Assembly (NCBI RefSeq): GCF_026427775.1
Contig: NZ_CP044532.1
Location: 4,774,001 to 4,838,000, forward strand
Origin: Arthrobacter sp. CDRTa11
Lineage (GTDB): Bacteria; Actinomycetota; Actinomycetes; Actinomycetales; Micrococcaceae
Direction of reading: 5' to 3'
Length of the DNA: 64,000 bases
Shown in pieces: positions 31,289-39,944 of this stretch (positions are counted from its first letter, which is position 1; each line of letters opens with the position of its first letter). The notes beneath the pieces are model-generated. The model saw only the letters and a list, made by a program, of their open reading frames with translations. It searched no databases and was not told the origin of the DNA. The position numbers and the translations under genes are program-made.

Positions 31289-31333
31289 TGCCCTGTTTTT
31301 CGCTTTTTGTGGGCATTATCTGCCTGTTCGCGC
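31271..31333. repeat. Intergenic palindromic repeat (family 2, copy 2)
   Basis: Perfect 23-base arms (31271-31293 and 31311-31333; the left arm begins GCGCGAACAGGCAGATAATG) flank a 17-base T-rich loop. It lies between convergent genes and overlaps the 3' end of the upstream one. It matches the palindrome at 28867-28925. It could end transcription in both directions. Confidence 0.85.
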
Positions 31334-31369
31334 TGACTGTCGCGCTTCCAGTTCCCGGGGGCAGCCTGG

Positions 31370-32632
31370 CTAGGACAGGCGGACCCGCAGGAGCTCCGGC
31401 GCATCGTCCTCCTCTGGGGAGCCGGAGGCTCCGCGCATGGTGATCGCCACGGCCTTTGCGACGACGGCGGCCAGCCCGCCGTCGTCGGCTGCTGTTTTGT
31501 CTGTCATTGCCTTTTCCAGCACCGCGTCGCGCACCCTGCGCTGTTCGGCGGCGCCGGTGCCGCGGGAGATGACGTCCTCCACGCCCTGGCGTGCCAGCCC
31601 CAGCTCACCCTGTTCCGTGAGTACGGGAGCAAGATAATCCACGAGGGAACGGACAACGTCGTGGGCGGGGGCAGGCCGGAAAGTGCCGAAGTCCAGCAGT
31701 TCGCCGCCCAGGCCGCTGCTGCTTGCCTGCCACGCGGCCATTCGCAGCAGGACAGTAGGGACAGGGGCGGGTTCGACGCCGGCGTGCCACTCCCGGCTGG
31801 CTGACTCCACCATGGCCCGCACCAGCACGGCGATCAGGGCCGCGTCCTCGGCCCGCAGGCAGACATCGGCCACCCGGACCTCCACCGTGGGATGGTTCCT
31901 GGACAGCCGGGCATCGAAGTAGATCATGCCTTCATCCAGCATCACTCCGCTGTCCAGCAGTCGGACCACCAGCCGCCGGTACGCCGAATAGGTTCCGAAG
32001 ATGCCGGACGGGCCGGACGTCGGCCACCGGTTCCAGGCCTGCGTACGGTAGCTTTCGAACCCGGTGGGCATGCCGTTCCAGAAGGGAGAGTTAGCACTCA
32101 GCGCGGTGAGTACCGCCAGCTTGTCCCGGATCCTGTCCAGCACGGCCACGCCTTCCTCGGGGGACTCGATGAAGGTGTGGACGTGGAAGCCACAGGTCAG
32201 CTGTTCCTGGGCGGTCAGGCCAAAACGCTCCAGCATCCGGGCGTACCGCGGATCCGGGGTGGTGTGGGTGGTGGAGGCAAGCGGCGATGTGGCCAGGGCC
32301 GCTACCCTGGCCCCGTTCTTTCGGGCAGCCTGGTCCGCCAGCCGGCGCCCGGCGCGTATCTGCCGCAACAGCTCGCCGTATTCCAGGCAAGGCCGGGTCT
32401 GGGTCTCGATCTGTTCAAGCTTCAGCTCGGCGCTCAAACCCATGTCCTCGTCGTCGAAGGCGGTCTTGTCTTCGGTTTCCAGGGCATGCGGATCACGCGG
32501 GGAATCATCTGCTGCGAGCCTGCGCCCGGACAGCAGGGCGTCGGCGAGCGCAAGGGGTTCCCCCGTCTCCGGATCAACGATCAGGAGTTCTTCCTCGACG
32601 CCGAATGTGCGCATGTCTATATTCTGCTGCAA
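31370..32632 (-). CDS. Carboxylate-amine ligase, YbdK-type glutamate-cysteine ligase 2
   Basis: This 420-residue protein starts [21 protein letters not shown] after six extra residues. It contains the GCS2 patterns [64 protein letters not shown] and [17 protein letters not shown]2 proteins ligate glutamate and cysteine weakly or make related gamma-glutamyl bonds. Actinobacteria use mycothiol, so the physiological substrate is open. The start could be 32614 (MRTFG). Confidence 0.92.
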   Translation of the reverse strand: MQQNIDMRTFGVEEELLIVDPETGEPLALADALLSGRRLAADDSPRDPHALETEDKTAFDDEDMGLSAELKLEQIETQTRPCLEYGELLRQIRAGRRLADQAARKNGARVAALATSPLASTTHTTPDPRYARMLERFGLTAQEQLTCGFHVHTFIESPEEGVAVLDRIRDKLAVLTALSANSPFWNGMPTGFESYRTQAWNRWPTSGPSGIFGTYSAYRRLVVRLLDSGVMLDEGMIYFDARLSRNHPTVEVRVADVCLRAEDAALIAVLVRAMVESASREWHAGVEPAPVPTVLLRMAAWQASSSGLGGELLDFGTFRPAPAHDVVRSLVDYLAPVLTEQGELGLARQGVEDVISRGTGAAEQRRVRDAVLEKAMTDKTAADDGGLAAVVAKAVAITMRGASGSPEEDDAPELLRVRLS

Positions 32633-32679
32633 CCCGCCGGAGTTGGACCTCGGACACAGGCATCATGACGAAACGCGAA

Positions 32680-32770
32680 CGAGTGCTTATGTGTCCGCTT
32701 GGGCCCGCCAAGGGGTGCTTAAGTGCCCGCTCGCGCCCGCCAAGGGGTGCTTAAGTGCCCGCTCGCGCCT
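32680..32770. repeat. About three tandem 32-base repeats (family 3)
   Basis: Units of the form GGGTGCTTAAGTGCCCGCTC followed by GCGCCCGCCAAG recur from about 32680 (degenerate), 32712 and 32744. Related single units lie at 28835 and 52413. They fill the gap between two minus-strand genes, upstream of the YbdK gene. Confidence 0.8.
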
Positions 32771-32778
32771 AGGACCTG

Positions 32779-34302
32779 TCAGTCCTGGAAGTATTCAATC
32801 TTGGCGCCGATGGTGTTGAGCCGTTCGGCAAGGTCCTCGTAGCCACGCTCAATCACGTAAATGTTGCGCAGCTCGGAGACGCCGCGCGCCGCGAGCATAG
32901 CGAGCAGCAGGCAGGCAGCCGGGCGGAGCGCGGGCGGGCAGCCAACCTCGGCCGCGCGCCACCTGGTAGGACCGGTGACGTAGATCCGGTGCGGGTCCAG
33001 GAGTTGTACCTGGGCGCCGAGCCTGTTGAGTTCGGTGAGATAAATGGCCCGGTTCTCATACACCCAGTCGTGAATCAGGGTCTGGCCATTGGCGTTGGCT
33101 GCGATCACCGCGAAGAACGGCAGATTGTCGATGTTCAGGCCCGGGAAGGGCATCGGGTGGATCTTGTCCTCGGGGGCGTGGAGTTCGGAGGGTTTGGTGG
33201 TGACGTCCACCAGCCGGGTACGGCCGTTGCGGGCCATGTACTCCCCGGAGATCTCCAACTGCTGGCCCATGTGCTCCAGCGTGGCCAGCTCGATTTCCAT
33301 AAACTCGATGGGGACGCGGCAGATGGTCACCTCCGAGTTGGTCACAATGCCGGCGGTGATAAGGCTCATCGCCTCGATGGGGTCCTCGGACGGAAAGTAT
33401 TCGATGTCGACGTCTACCTGCTCCTGGCCGGTGATCCTCAACGTAGTGGTCCCCACGCCGTCGATCTCCACTCCCAGCATCTGCAGGTAGAAGCAAAGAT
33501 CCTGCACCATGTAATTCGGGCTGGCGTTACGGATGACGGTGGTGCCACGCCGGTGGGCAGCGGCCATGATGGCGTTTTCCGTGACGGTATCGCCGCGCTC
33601 GGTCAGCACAAAGGAACGGGAGAGCTCATCCGGGGCCGGTGCCTTGACTGCATAGAAGCCCGAAGTCGCCTCCACCGAGAGCCCGAACTGACGAAGGGCC
33701 TGCATGTGGGGCTCCACGGTCCGGGTCCCCAGGTCACAGCCACCGGCGTAGGGAAGCCGGTATTCAGACGTTTCGTCCAGGAGCGGCCCAAGGAGCATAA
33801 TCACGCTCCGGGTGCGGCGCGCCGCCTCCACGTCCATCTCAGCCAGATCCAGCACGGCGGGGCGGCGGAGCCGGAGGTCAGTGTCGTTGAGCCAGGTGCA
33901 TTCGACGCCAATACTGCTGAGCACTTCAACGATGCGGTTGACTTCCTCGATCCGGGCCAGCCGCCGAAGGATGGTGGTGCCGCGGTTGATCAGGCTGGCG
34001 CAGAGAAGGGCCACACCGGCGTTCTTGCTACTGTTGACGTCAACTGCCCCCGAGAGGGTGTGGCCGCCCTCAACCCTCAGGTGGGTCATCTGGGGTTTTC
34101 CGATGTTGACGATGCTGCGGCCGAAGATGACCTCCAGCCGCTGGATCATTTTGAGGCTGAGGTTCTGCTTGCCCTGTTCCATCCGTGCGATGGCACTTTG
34201 GCTTGTTCCGAGCTCTGCGGCAAGCTGGCCTTGGGTCCAGCCTTTCTCGTTGCGGGCATCGCGAAGGGTGGCAGCGACGTGGTCAGCAGTTTCCTGAGTC
34301 AT
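32779..34302 (-). CDS. XRE-type HTH fused to UDP-GlcNAc 1-carboxyvinyltransferase (MurA-like)
   Basis: This 507-residue protein has an XRE HTH in residues about 8-62 (LRDARNEKGWTQGQLAAELGTSQSAIARMEQGKQNLSLKMIQRL). A full EPSP/MurA fold follows: VNSSKNAGVALLCASLI with the substrate Lys and Asn, the active-site loop YAGGCDLGTRTVEPHMQALRQFG retaining the catalytic Cys, and the C-terminal LTELNRLGAQVQ and GVSELRNIYVIERGYEDLAERL. MurA transfers enolpyruvate to UDP-GlcNAc at the start of peptidoglycan synthesis. The HTH suggests DNA-binding control or moonlighting. ATG 34302 is preferred to a TTG two codons upstream. Confidence 0.9.
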   Translation of the reverse strand: MTQETADHVAATLRDARNEKGWTQGQLAAELGTSQSAIARMEQGKQNLSLKMIQRLEVIFGRSIVNIGKPQMTHLRVEGGHTLSGAVDVNSSKNAGVALLCASLINRGTTILRRLARIEEVNRIVEVLSSIGVECTWLNDTDLRLRRPAVLDLAEMDVEAARRTRSVIMLLGPLLDETSEYRLPYAGGCDLGTRTVEPHMQALRQFGLSVEATSGFYAVKAPAPDELSRSFVLTERGDTVTENAIMAAAHRRGTTVIRNASPNYMVQDLCFYLQMLGVEIDGVGTTTLRITGQEQVDVDIEYFPSEDPIEAMSLITAGIVTNSEVTICRVPIEFMEIELATLEHMGQQLEISGEYMARNGRTRLVDVTTKPSELHAPEDKIHPMPFPGLNIDNLPFFAVIAANANGQTLIHDWVYENRAIYLTELNRLGAQVQLLDPHRIYVTGPTRWRAAEVGCPPALRPAACLLLAMLAARGVSELRNIYVIERGYEDLAERLNTIGAKIEYFQD

Positions 34303-34496
34303 GACCAAAATATATCACAAATGAGTTATTTTGCCAGATATCCCCGGCGAGCAGATACAATCCGTGATACAAAACGTTGGATATACCCGCCTCGTGCGAT
34401 AATTGCATTCACGCCCCGGTCCGGCCTTGACCCCTTACAAGTCTGCGGAGCACACTAAAACCTACGGACTTCCAGGTCCAGAGGTTGGTGTCATCC
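34303..34496. promoter_or_regulatory. A+T-rich divergent promoter region
   Basis: This 194-base spacer is far more A+T-rich than its surroundings and lies between the XRE-MurA fusion and the secreted GH25-like protein. TATCAC (34311) and GTGATA (34364) are separated inverted motifs, and GATAT steps recur. It is a reasonable place for autoregulation by the XRE domain. No defined site can be proven. Confidence 0.4.
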
Positions 34497-35357
34497 ATGC
34501 ACAGAAGCACAAAAGCAGCACGCGCTCCGACGCACGTACCGTCGCTGCTGTCATTGCTGCTGTCGCTGGGCTTGGCCCTCTGCCTGCCTGCCGTCATGAT
34601 GCTGGCGTGGGCCCCGCCGGCCGGTGCAGCGCCTTCGCCGGGAGAGGGTGTCCATCAGTCCTTGGGCAATGACGTGTCATGGCCCCAATGCAACAGGCCC
34701 CTTCCCAAGGGGCAGGCGTTCGCGATCGTCGGCGTCAACAATGGACGGGCGAACACCACCAACCCCTGCCTGGCCGAACAGCTCGAATGGGCCAGGACGT
34801 CGTCGTGGCATCCGGACCAGCCCGCCGTGGCCCTCTACGTGAACACCGCCAATCCGGCGCTTGCGGGCTCCTGGTGGCCTTTGAACAACGACTATCCTGA
34901 GGGTTCGGCTGTCCGGAACCCCTACGGCGCATGCGAGAGCGGGAAAGTTTCCGAGGCCTGCTCCTATATGTACGGCTACGCCAAGGCCTATGACGACGCG
35001 TACATCCGCGGCATCGATGATCCTGAGTCATACCGGTGGTGGCTGGACGTGGAAACCGAAAACAGCTGGTCCACCAACAGGGCAGCCAACCGGGCCGTCC
35101 TGGAGGGAATGACAGACTTCTTCCGCAGCATCGGCGCGGAGGTGGGCATCTACTCCAGCAGCGTGCAGTGGAACCAGATTGTTGGTCCAGTCAGCAGCTC
35201 CAGCAGCCTGTACTCCCTGCCCAGCTGGCTGGCCGGAGCAAGCACGGAACGCGGAGCAAAGGCCAATTGTTCGCGGCCCCCGCTCACGGCCGGCGGCAAA
35301 GTCACCCTGACCCAGTTCGTGTACGGCGGCTACGACTACAACTATTCCTGCACCTGA
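34497..35357 (+). CDS. Secreted GH25-like/DUF1906-like protein
   Basis: This 286-residue protein has a basic start and a hydrophobic signal segment ending near PAGAA. The mature part reads GNDVSWPQCNRPLPKGQAFAIVGVNNGRANTTNPCLAEQLEWA, a TIM-barrel opening, followed by YRWWLDVETENSW with the Asp/Glu pair and GAEVGIYSSSVQWNQIVG. This pattern is common in actinobacterial secreted proteins related to GH25 lysozymes. Several Cys may form disulfides. ATG 34497 was chosen over the upstream TTG at 34485. Confidence 0.83.
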   Translation: MHRSTKAARAPTHVPSLLSLLLSLGLALCLPAVMMLAWAPPAGAAPSPGEGVHQSLGNDVSWPQCNRPLPKGQAFAIVGVNNGRANTTNPCLAEQLEWARTSSWHPDQPAVALYVNTANPALAGSWWPLNNDYPEGSAVRNPYGACESGKVSEACSYMYGYAKAYDDAYIRGIDDPESYRWWLDVETENSWSTNRAANRAVLEGMTDFFRSIGAEVGIYSSSVQWNQIVGPVSSSSSLYSLPSWLAGASTERGAKANCSRPPLTAGGKVTLTQFVYGGYDYNYSCT

Positions 35358-35397
35358 GGCGGGCCTGCCATTCGGCTGCGGGCCCCGATAGCCCAGG

Positions 35398-36192
35398 CTA
35401 GCGCCAGACAAAGCTCCAAGTCCCCAAGGCCGCCGCGGCCAGCACAGCACCCGCGGCAATGAGAACTCCGCCCAGCAGCACCCAGACATCCAGGCGGGAG
35501 TAGGTGGATTCACGGGCCCAGGTCCGCTGCCCGCCGCCGAAGCCGCGGGCTTCCATGGTGACCGCCAGCCGGGAAGCGCGCCGGATTGCCTGGACCAGCA
35601 GGCCAAAACTCTGGCCCAATGTGGCACGCAGCCTTTGGAGGGGACTTCCCTGCGAGCCGACACCGCGCGCACGCCGCGCCATGCCAATGGTCTGCCATTC
35701 CTCCGCCATGAGCCCCACGAGGCGCATGGCGGCCAGCGTGCCCAGGACAAAACGGTGCGGCAGCTTCGCCTTCTGGGCCAACGCATCGGCGAGGTCGGTC
35801 GGATCCGTGCAGGTCATCAGCAAGATGGCCGGCAGCGCAATGGCCAGGCCGCGCAGCATAAATCCGATCCCCAACTGAAGTGAACCCTCGCTGATGGACC
35901 AGATCCCAACGTCGAGCAGTACAGCACCGCTGTCCGCTGCCACGATCGATGTGCTCCAGCCGCCCACGGCCGCGGCGAGAATCAGGGGCCAGGCCCGCTG
36001 CCACAGGACGCGCAGCGTCAGTCCGGCCAAGGGAAAGAGCGCAAGCTCGGCAACCAGCGCCGTGGTGGCGGAAACCCAGTCAATGGACAGCGCCAGCACG
36101 AGCGTGATCAGGAAGACGGCCGCAAACTTCGCCAGTGGATTGGCGCGGGTCAGGAGAGCGTGGTTGCCGCGGAGGTTCAGGGCCGTCCTCAT
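35398..36192 (-). CDS. ecfT: ECF transporter transmembrane component (EcfT)
   Basis: This 264-residue protein has several membrane helices and the two coupling-helix signatures of EcfT/CbiQ: ALAQKAKLPHRFVLGTLAAMRLVGLMAEEWQTIGMARRARG and ASRLAVTMEARGFGG. It links the S component to the ATPases. It overlaps the ATPase gene by 4 bases and is the third gene of the TPP-riboswitch operon. Confidence 0.92.
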   Translation of the reverse strand: MRTALNLRGNHALLTRANPLAKFAAVFLITLVLALSIDWVSATTALVAELALFPLAGLTLRVLWQRAWPLILAAAVGGWSTSIVAADSGAVLLDVGIWSISEGSLQLGIGFMLRGLAIALPAILLMTCTDPTDLADALAQKAKLPHRFVLGTLAAMRLVGLMAEEWQTIGMARRARGVGSQGSPLQRLRATLGQSFGLLVQAIRRASRLAVTMEARGFGGGQRTWARESTYSRLDVWVLLGGVLIAAGAVLAAAALGTWSFVWR

Positions 36193-37772
36193 GCGGCACC
36201 CGCTTCCAGCCGCGCGTCGCCTTGGGAGGCAGGGCCAAGCCGCAGCTCTGTTCCGCCCAGGACCGCGCTGAACTCCTGGTCATGGGTCACAGAGACAACT
36301 GCCGTTCCCGCGTCCAGCAGTTCGGAAAGGAACGAGGCCAGTTCCGCCCACGTGTTGGCGTCCTGGCCGAACGTTGGCTCGTCCAGCACCAGGACCTTGG
36401 GGTGGGCTGCCAGCACCGTTGCCACGGAGAGCCGGCGCTTTTCACCGCCGGAGAGGGTGTACGGATTGGCCTCAACGAGGTGGGTCAGGCGCAGCCGTTC
36501 GATCAGGTCGTCGACGCGCTCCTCGCCGTGTCCCAGGTGGCGGGGACCGAACATCAGCTCGTCCAGGACGCGCCCGGTGACGAACTGGTGTTCGGGCTCC
36601 TGGAACACGGTGCCCACGCGGGAAATCAGCTGATTGGCCTTCCAGCGGAACGGATCGATCCCCGCGCCGCGGCTCAGCTCCACAGTGGCAGAAACTTTTC
36701 CGCGGACAGGGGCCAACAGCCCGGCGAGCGTCAGCGCGAACGTGGATTTCCCGGAGCCGTTGGGGCCCGTCACGGTCAGCGCGCGCCCCTCGCGGACCTG
36801 CGCGGAAATCCCCTGCTGGACCGGCACCGGCGCAATGGTCGTGAAGCCGCGGCGGCGGGGCCGTTCGCGGGACACTGCCAGTTCCTCGGCGGCCAGCAGA
36901 AGTCCGCCCGAACCCGGCGAACTACGGGCCCGCGTGGCAGGGACGTAGCCGGGCACCCAGACGCCGGCGCCGGCCAGCATGTCCCGGGCATCTGCAAGCA
37001 CCTGGTCCGGAGGCCCGTCCAGCAGGACTGCGGACGCCGAGTCAGATCCCGGCTGCAGCACCACAATCCGGTCCACCAGGTCTTTCCAGACGGAAACGCG
37101 GTGCTCCACCACCACCAGGGTGGCGCCGGTCTTATCCAGGCAGCGGCCCACCGCGTCCCGGACCTCCAGTACCCCGTCGGGATCCAGGTTTGCGGTCGGT
37201 TCGTCCAGCAGGATCAGCCCCGGCCGCATAGCCAGGATGCCGGCCAGCGCGAGGCGCTGCTTCTGCCCGCCGGACAGGGCCGACGTCGGGTGGTCCAGCG
37301 GCAGCCCGCCGGAAGCCTGCCCGGCTGAATCCTGCCCGCCGGAACCCCGGAGCCCCACGTCCTCAAGTGCTTCATGGACGCGCCGCCAGATCTCTTTCCG
37401 GGGCACCGCCAGGTTCTCGGCGCCAAAGGCGACGTCGTCACCAAGCCGGGAGAGCACCACCTGCGTTTCCGGATCCTGCTGCATCAGCCCGGCCCGGCCC
37501 CGCCGCTCCCGCGGAGCCGAACCGTCAATGAGCAGCGAACCCGACTCGTCGGCGTCGTCCTCTTCATCCCCCAGCACACCGGCGAGGGCGTGCAGGAGCG
37601 TGGACTTGCCTGCGCCGGAGGGGCCCAGGAGCAGGACCCGCTCGCCGGGGCCGATCTCCAGATCGAGTCCCCGGACGGCGGGTGTGGAGCGGCCGGCGTG
37701 CCGCCAGCCCCAGCCCCGGGCGGAAACTGAAGCGGGCCGCGCAGCTGAAGCGCCGGCGTCGGGAGCTGTCAT
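36189..37772 (-). CDS. ecfA: ECF transporter ATPase with two fused ABC domains
   Basis: This 527-residue protein consists of two ABC ATPase domains in one chain. The first has LLGPSGAGKSTLLHALAG, LSGGQKQRLALAGILA and LILLDEPTANLD. The second has TGPNGSGKSTFALTLAGLL, LSGGEKRRLSVATVLA and VLVLDEPTFGQD. It powers uptake with EcfT and YkoE. It overlaps the S-component gene by one base. Confidence 0.95.
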   Translation of the reverse strand: MTAPDAGASAARPASVSARGWGWRHAGRSTPAVRGLDLEIGPGERVLLLGPSGAGKSTLLHALAGVLGDEEDDADESGSLLIDGSAPRERRGRAGLMQQDPETQVVLSRLGDDVAFGAENLAVPRKEIWRRVHEALEDVGLRGSGGQDSAGQASGGLPLDHPTSALSGGQKQRLALAGILAMRPGLILLDEPTANLDPDGVLEVRDAVGRCLDKTGATLVVVEHRVSVWKDLVDRIVVLQPGSDSASAVLLDGPPDQVLADARDMLAGAGVWVPGYVPATRARSSPGSGGLLLAAEELAVSRERPRRRGFTTIAPVPVQQGISAQVREGRALTVTGPNGSGKSTFALTLAGLLAPVRGKVSATVELSRGAGIDPFRWKANQLISRVGTVFQEPEHQFVTGRVLDELMFGPRHLGHGEERVDDLIERLRLTHLVEANPYTLSGGEKRRLSVATVLAAHPKVLVLDEPTFGQDANTWAELASFLSELLDAGTAVVSVTHDQEFSAVLGGTELRLGPASQGDARLEAGAA

Positions 37773-38422
37773 TAGTTGAAGACGGGCTCCGAAGCGGCCT
37801 TGCGGGAGGCGAAGGAGCTCAGGACGCCGGTCTTGGCCAGGCCGCGGGTGGCGATCCAGGACAGGGCGCCGGCGATGATGGCGCCGGAGAGGGTGCAGAA
37901 CAGGATGTAGGCCAGCTTGTCGCCGGCTTCATAGGTGACGTTCCAGCCCCACGGCATAAAGGAGTCGTTGAGGCCGCAGAAGAGCCCGGCGGCGGCACCG
38001 GCCAGCAGCGCGGCGATGAGGTTGAACTTCTGGTGCAGGAACGACTTGAACTTGAAGTTGCCGTAGACGAGCAGGAAGAACACCAGTTCGGCGCCCAGGC
38101 CCTGCAGGAGTCCGGAGATCAGCACCGTGGCGCCGTACTGCGATCCCATGATGAGCTCGCCCGTGGCGGCCACGGTTTCGCAGAAGATGGCAGCGCCCGG
38201 TTTGCGGATAATGAGCATGCCGAGTACAGCCGGGATCATCCAGCCACCGGCGATCAGGCCGGTCAGCGGCGGGTAGACGGCGTTCATGGGGGCGGAGACA
38301 ATTCCGGCGCCCTGGGACCAGGCCCAGAAGATCACGCCGCCGGTGATGGCGATGAGGGCGGCCACCACGATGTCCACCACACGCCAGGTGTTGCCGGTCT
38401 TCTTGATTGTTGCAGTTGTCAT
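37772..38422 (-). CDS. ykoE: ECF transporter S component, YkoE family (thiamin precursor uptake)
   Basis: This 216-residue protein has six hydrophobic helices and the YkoE pattern RVVDIVVAALIAITGGVIFWAWSQGA, GLIAGGWMIPAVLGMLIIRKPGAAIFCET and a middle GLLQGLGAELVFFL. It is the first gene of the operon, preceded by AGGAGG at 38431 and by a TPP riboswitch, so the substrate should be hydroxymethylpyrimidine or a thiamin precursor. ATG 38422 is chosen because of this ribosome site; a longer frame to 38473 lacks one. Confidence 0.92.
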   Translation of the reverse strand: MTTATIKKTGNTWRVVDIVVAALIAITGGVIFWAWSQGAGIVSAPMNAVYPPLTGLIAGGWMIPAVLGMLIIRKPGAAIFCETVAATGELIMGSQYGATVLISGLLQGLGAELVFFLLVYGNFKFKSFLHQKFNLIAALLAGAAAGLFCGLNDSFMPWGWNVTYEAGDKLAYILFCTLSGAIIAGALSWIATRGLAKTGVLSSFASRKAASEPVFN

Positions 38423-38502
38423 AATGGTCCTCCTGAGGAACAGGAGGGGAAAGTGCACCCCGGCGCGCGGCATCGGCCGCCCTGCCGGACACTTCGAGAA
38501 CT

Positions 38503-38624
38503 CGACTCCCTTGCGCCGGTACTAACCGGATCAGGTTCGAGGGTCTGCGGCTGTCCGCACTCTCAGCGCCCACCTGCGGTTCCCTGGCAAAGCCAGTGAT
38601 GCCCGACGGCGGCGCTCCCCTGTC
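38503..38624 (-). ncRNA. TPP riboswitch (THI element)
   Basis: Minus-strand order: GGGGAGC, a hairpin (CACTGGCTTTGCCAG), GGGCGCTGAGAGTGCGG, a second stem, GACCCTCGAACCTGATCCGG, TTAGTACCGGCGCAAGGGA. The CTGAGA and ACCTGATC signatures with the CAAGGGA closing strand are the conserved TPP core. It is placed before ykoE and should shut the transporter operon down when TPP is high. Confidence 0.95.
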
Positions 38625-38688
38625 GTAAATAAATCTGCCCTTGTGGGCGTGGTCCAGTTTACACCGCGGGCGGGGTAGATTGTGGGCC

Positions 38689-39231
38689 ATGACTGCCGAA
38701 TCCTCCCCTGTGACAGTGTTTGATCCCGACTCCGCCGTTAGCCAGCCGGAAGGATCGCTCGAGGCGCTGATTTCCCGGATCGAGGCCGAGATCAGTGAGC
38801 TGCAGTTCCCGCGATTCACCAGGGACGATTCCCTCAACCTCGGACTGCTCCTGGTGGAACTGGGCAAGGGCCGGCGGTTGCCCATCGCCATCGATATCAC
38901 CAAGGGCGAACAGGTCCTTTTCCACGTGGCCCTGGACGGGGCCACACCCGACAACGAACATTGGATCCGGGCGAAGCAGCGCACGGCCGCCCGCTATGAG
39001 GTCCCGTCCCTGCTGGTGGGGCTCCGCGGACGGCGGCACGGCGGCCGGATCGAGGACCAGGGCTGGTTCGACGAGTCCCGGTACGCCGCGCACGGCGGCT
39101 CCTTCCCGCTGTATGTGGCCGGTGTGGGCGCGGTGGCCACCGTCACGGTGTCCGGGTTGCCCCAGCAGCAGGACCACGACCTGGTGGTCGAGGCTCTGCG
39201 GGAAATCCTTGCGTCGATGCAGCCGAAGTAG
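38689..39231 (+). CDS. UPF0303 family protein
   Basis: This 180-residue protein contains FTRDDSLNLGLLLVELGKGRRLPIAIDITKGEQVLFHVALDGATPDNEHWIRAKQRTAARYEVPSLLVGL, the UPF0303 (YBR137W-like) pattern, with the VSGLPQQQDHDLVVEAL helix at the end. It belongs to the GlcG/HbpS-like fold. The start at 38689 gives a normal length. It is divergent from the TPP riboswitch operon, and the function is not established. Confidence 0.9.
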   Translation: MTAESSPVTVFDPDSAVSQPEGSLEALISRIEAEISELQFPRFTRDDSLNLGLLLVELGKGRRLPIAIDITKGEQVLFHVALDGATPDNEHWIRAKQRTAARYEVPSLLVGLRGRRHGGRIEDQGWFDESRYAAHGGSFPLYVAGVGAVATVTVSGLPQQQDHDLVVEALREILASMQPK

Positions 39232-39252
39232 CCTCGGGGCAGTTCCGCACTC

Positions 39253-39756
39253 CTAATATTCCTCGCCAAATGACTCTTTGAGCAGGTCATTCATGTCAAA
39301 CAGGTCTTCAAGGGGTGCCGTCGTTTCCCTCAACGGCTGGTCTGATCCGCCACCGCAGTTCTCTACCGACTTTGAGTACTGCTCCCGGCCGGAGTCCCGG
39401 ACCATGATCCTTGAACCAGTGCCGCCCGCGCAGCCCGGTTTTGGTGTGCGCATGTTGTGGGTGCGCCGGGGCAGGGTTTCCGCCGACTCAAGGACCTTGG
39501 CCCATGTTTCAGCCGGCATCGCGGCTGTTTCCTGGCGAAGCACGTCCCCGTAGGAGTCAACAGTGATGCTGGCTTCCGTCTCCGAAGCTTTGATGACGTA
39601 GCTGCGGTGATAAGGGGGCGGGACGGAACTATCGCGGAAGCTGTACTCCACGGTGGTCTGCGCCGCGTCCAGGTCGAGGCTGGCGGGTTCTGCGCATCCC
39701 GTGGCAGCTCCAATGAAGATGGCAGCAACAACAATGAATGTCATACGGCGACGCAT
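39253..39756 (-). CDS. Putative lipoprotein
   Basis: This 167-residue protein has a basic start, a hydrophobic segment and a lipobox-like IGAATGC. The mature domain is predicted beta (TTVEYSFRDSS.PPPYHRSYVIKASETEASITVDSYGD) with Cys residues near the end. It is convergent with the UPF0303 gene (21-base gap). No family is recognised. Confidence 0.78.
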   Translation of the reverse strand: MRRRMTFIVVAAIFIGAATGCAEPASLDLDAAQTTVEYSFRDSSVPPPYHRSYVIKASETEASITVDSYGDVLRQETAAMPAETWAKVLESAETLPRRTHNMRTPKPGCAGGTGSRIMVRDSGREQYSKSVENCGGGSDQPLRETTAPLEDLFDMNDLLKESFGEEY

Positions 39757-39944
39757 GAATCCCCCTTCGGTGGCCGTGCCATCAGCTTAGCGTCCGGCAC
39801 ACGGGGGCTGAGCCCTGCCATGGCTTTGCGGGTATGGCGCACTCCCTCCATTTCCAATGTATCGCCCGGGGTGGGGCTTGCCGCAAGGCCTGGTCGGGGC
39901 AGGATAATCGCAGAGGCTTCGACAAGGAGAACGGGAGTACGGCT

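Noticed and set aside
32680..32770. CRISPR array
   Set aside because: The 32-base units are directly contiguous without spacers, so it is a tandem repeat.
32989..34458. 489-codon plus-strand frame opposite the XRE-MurA gene
   Set aside because: It is the complement of a clear MurA gene and has no recognisable domain.
37682..38599. Long plus-strand open frame opposite ykoE and the TPP riboswitch
   Set aside because: Gly/Glu/Asp-rich antisense composition typical of a shadow of a high-G+C gene; the minus strand holds real transporter genes.
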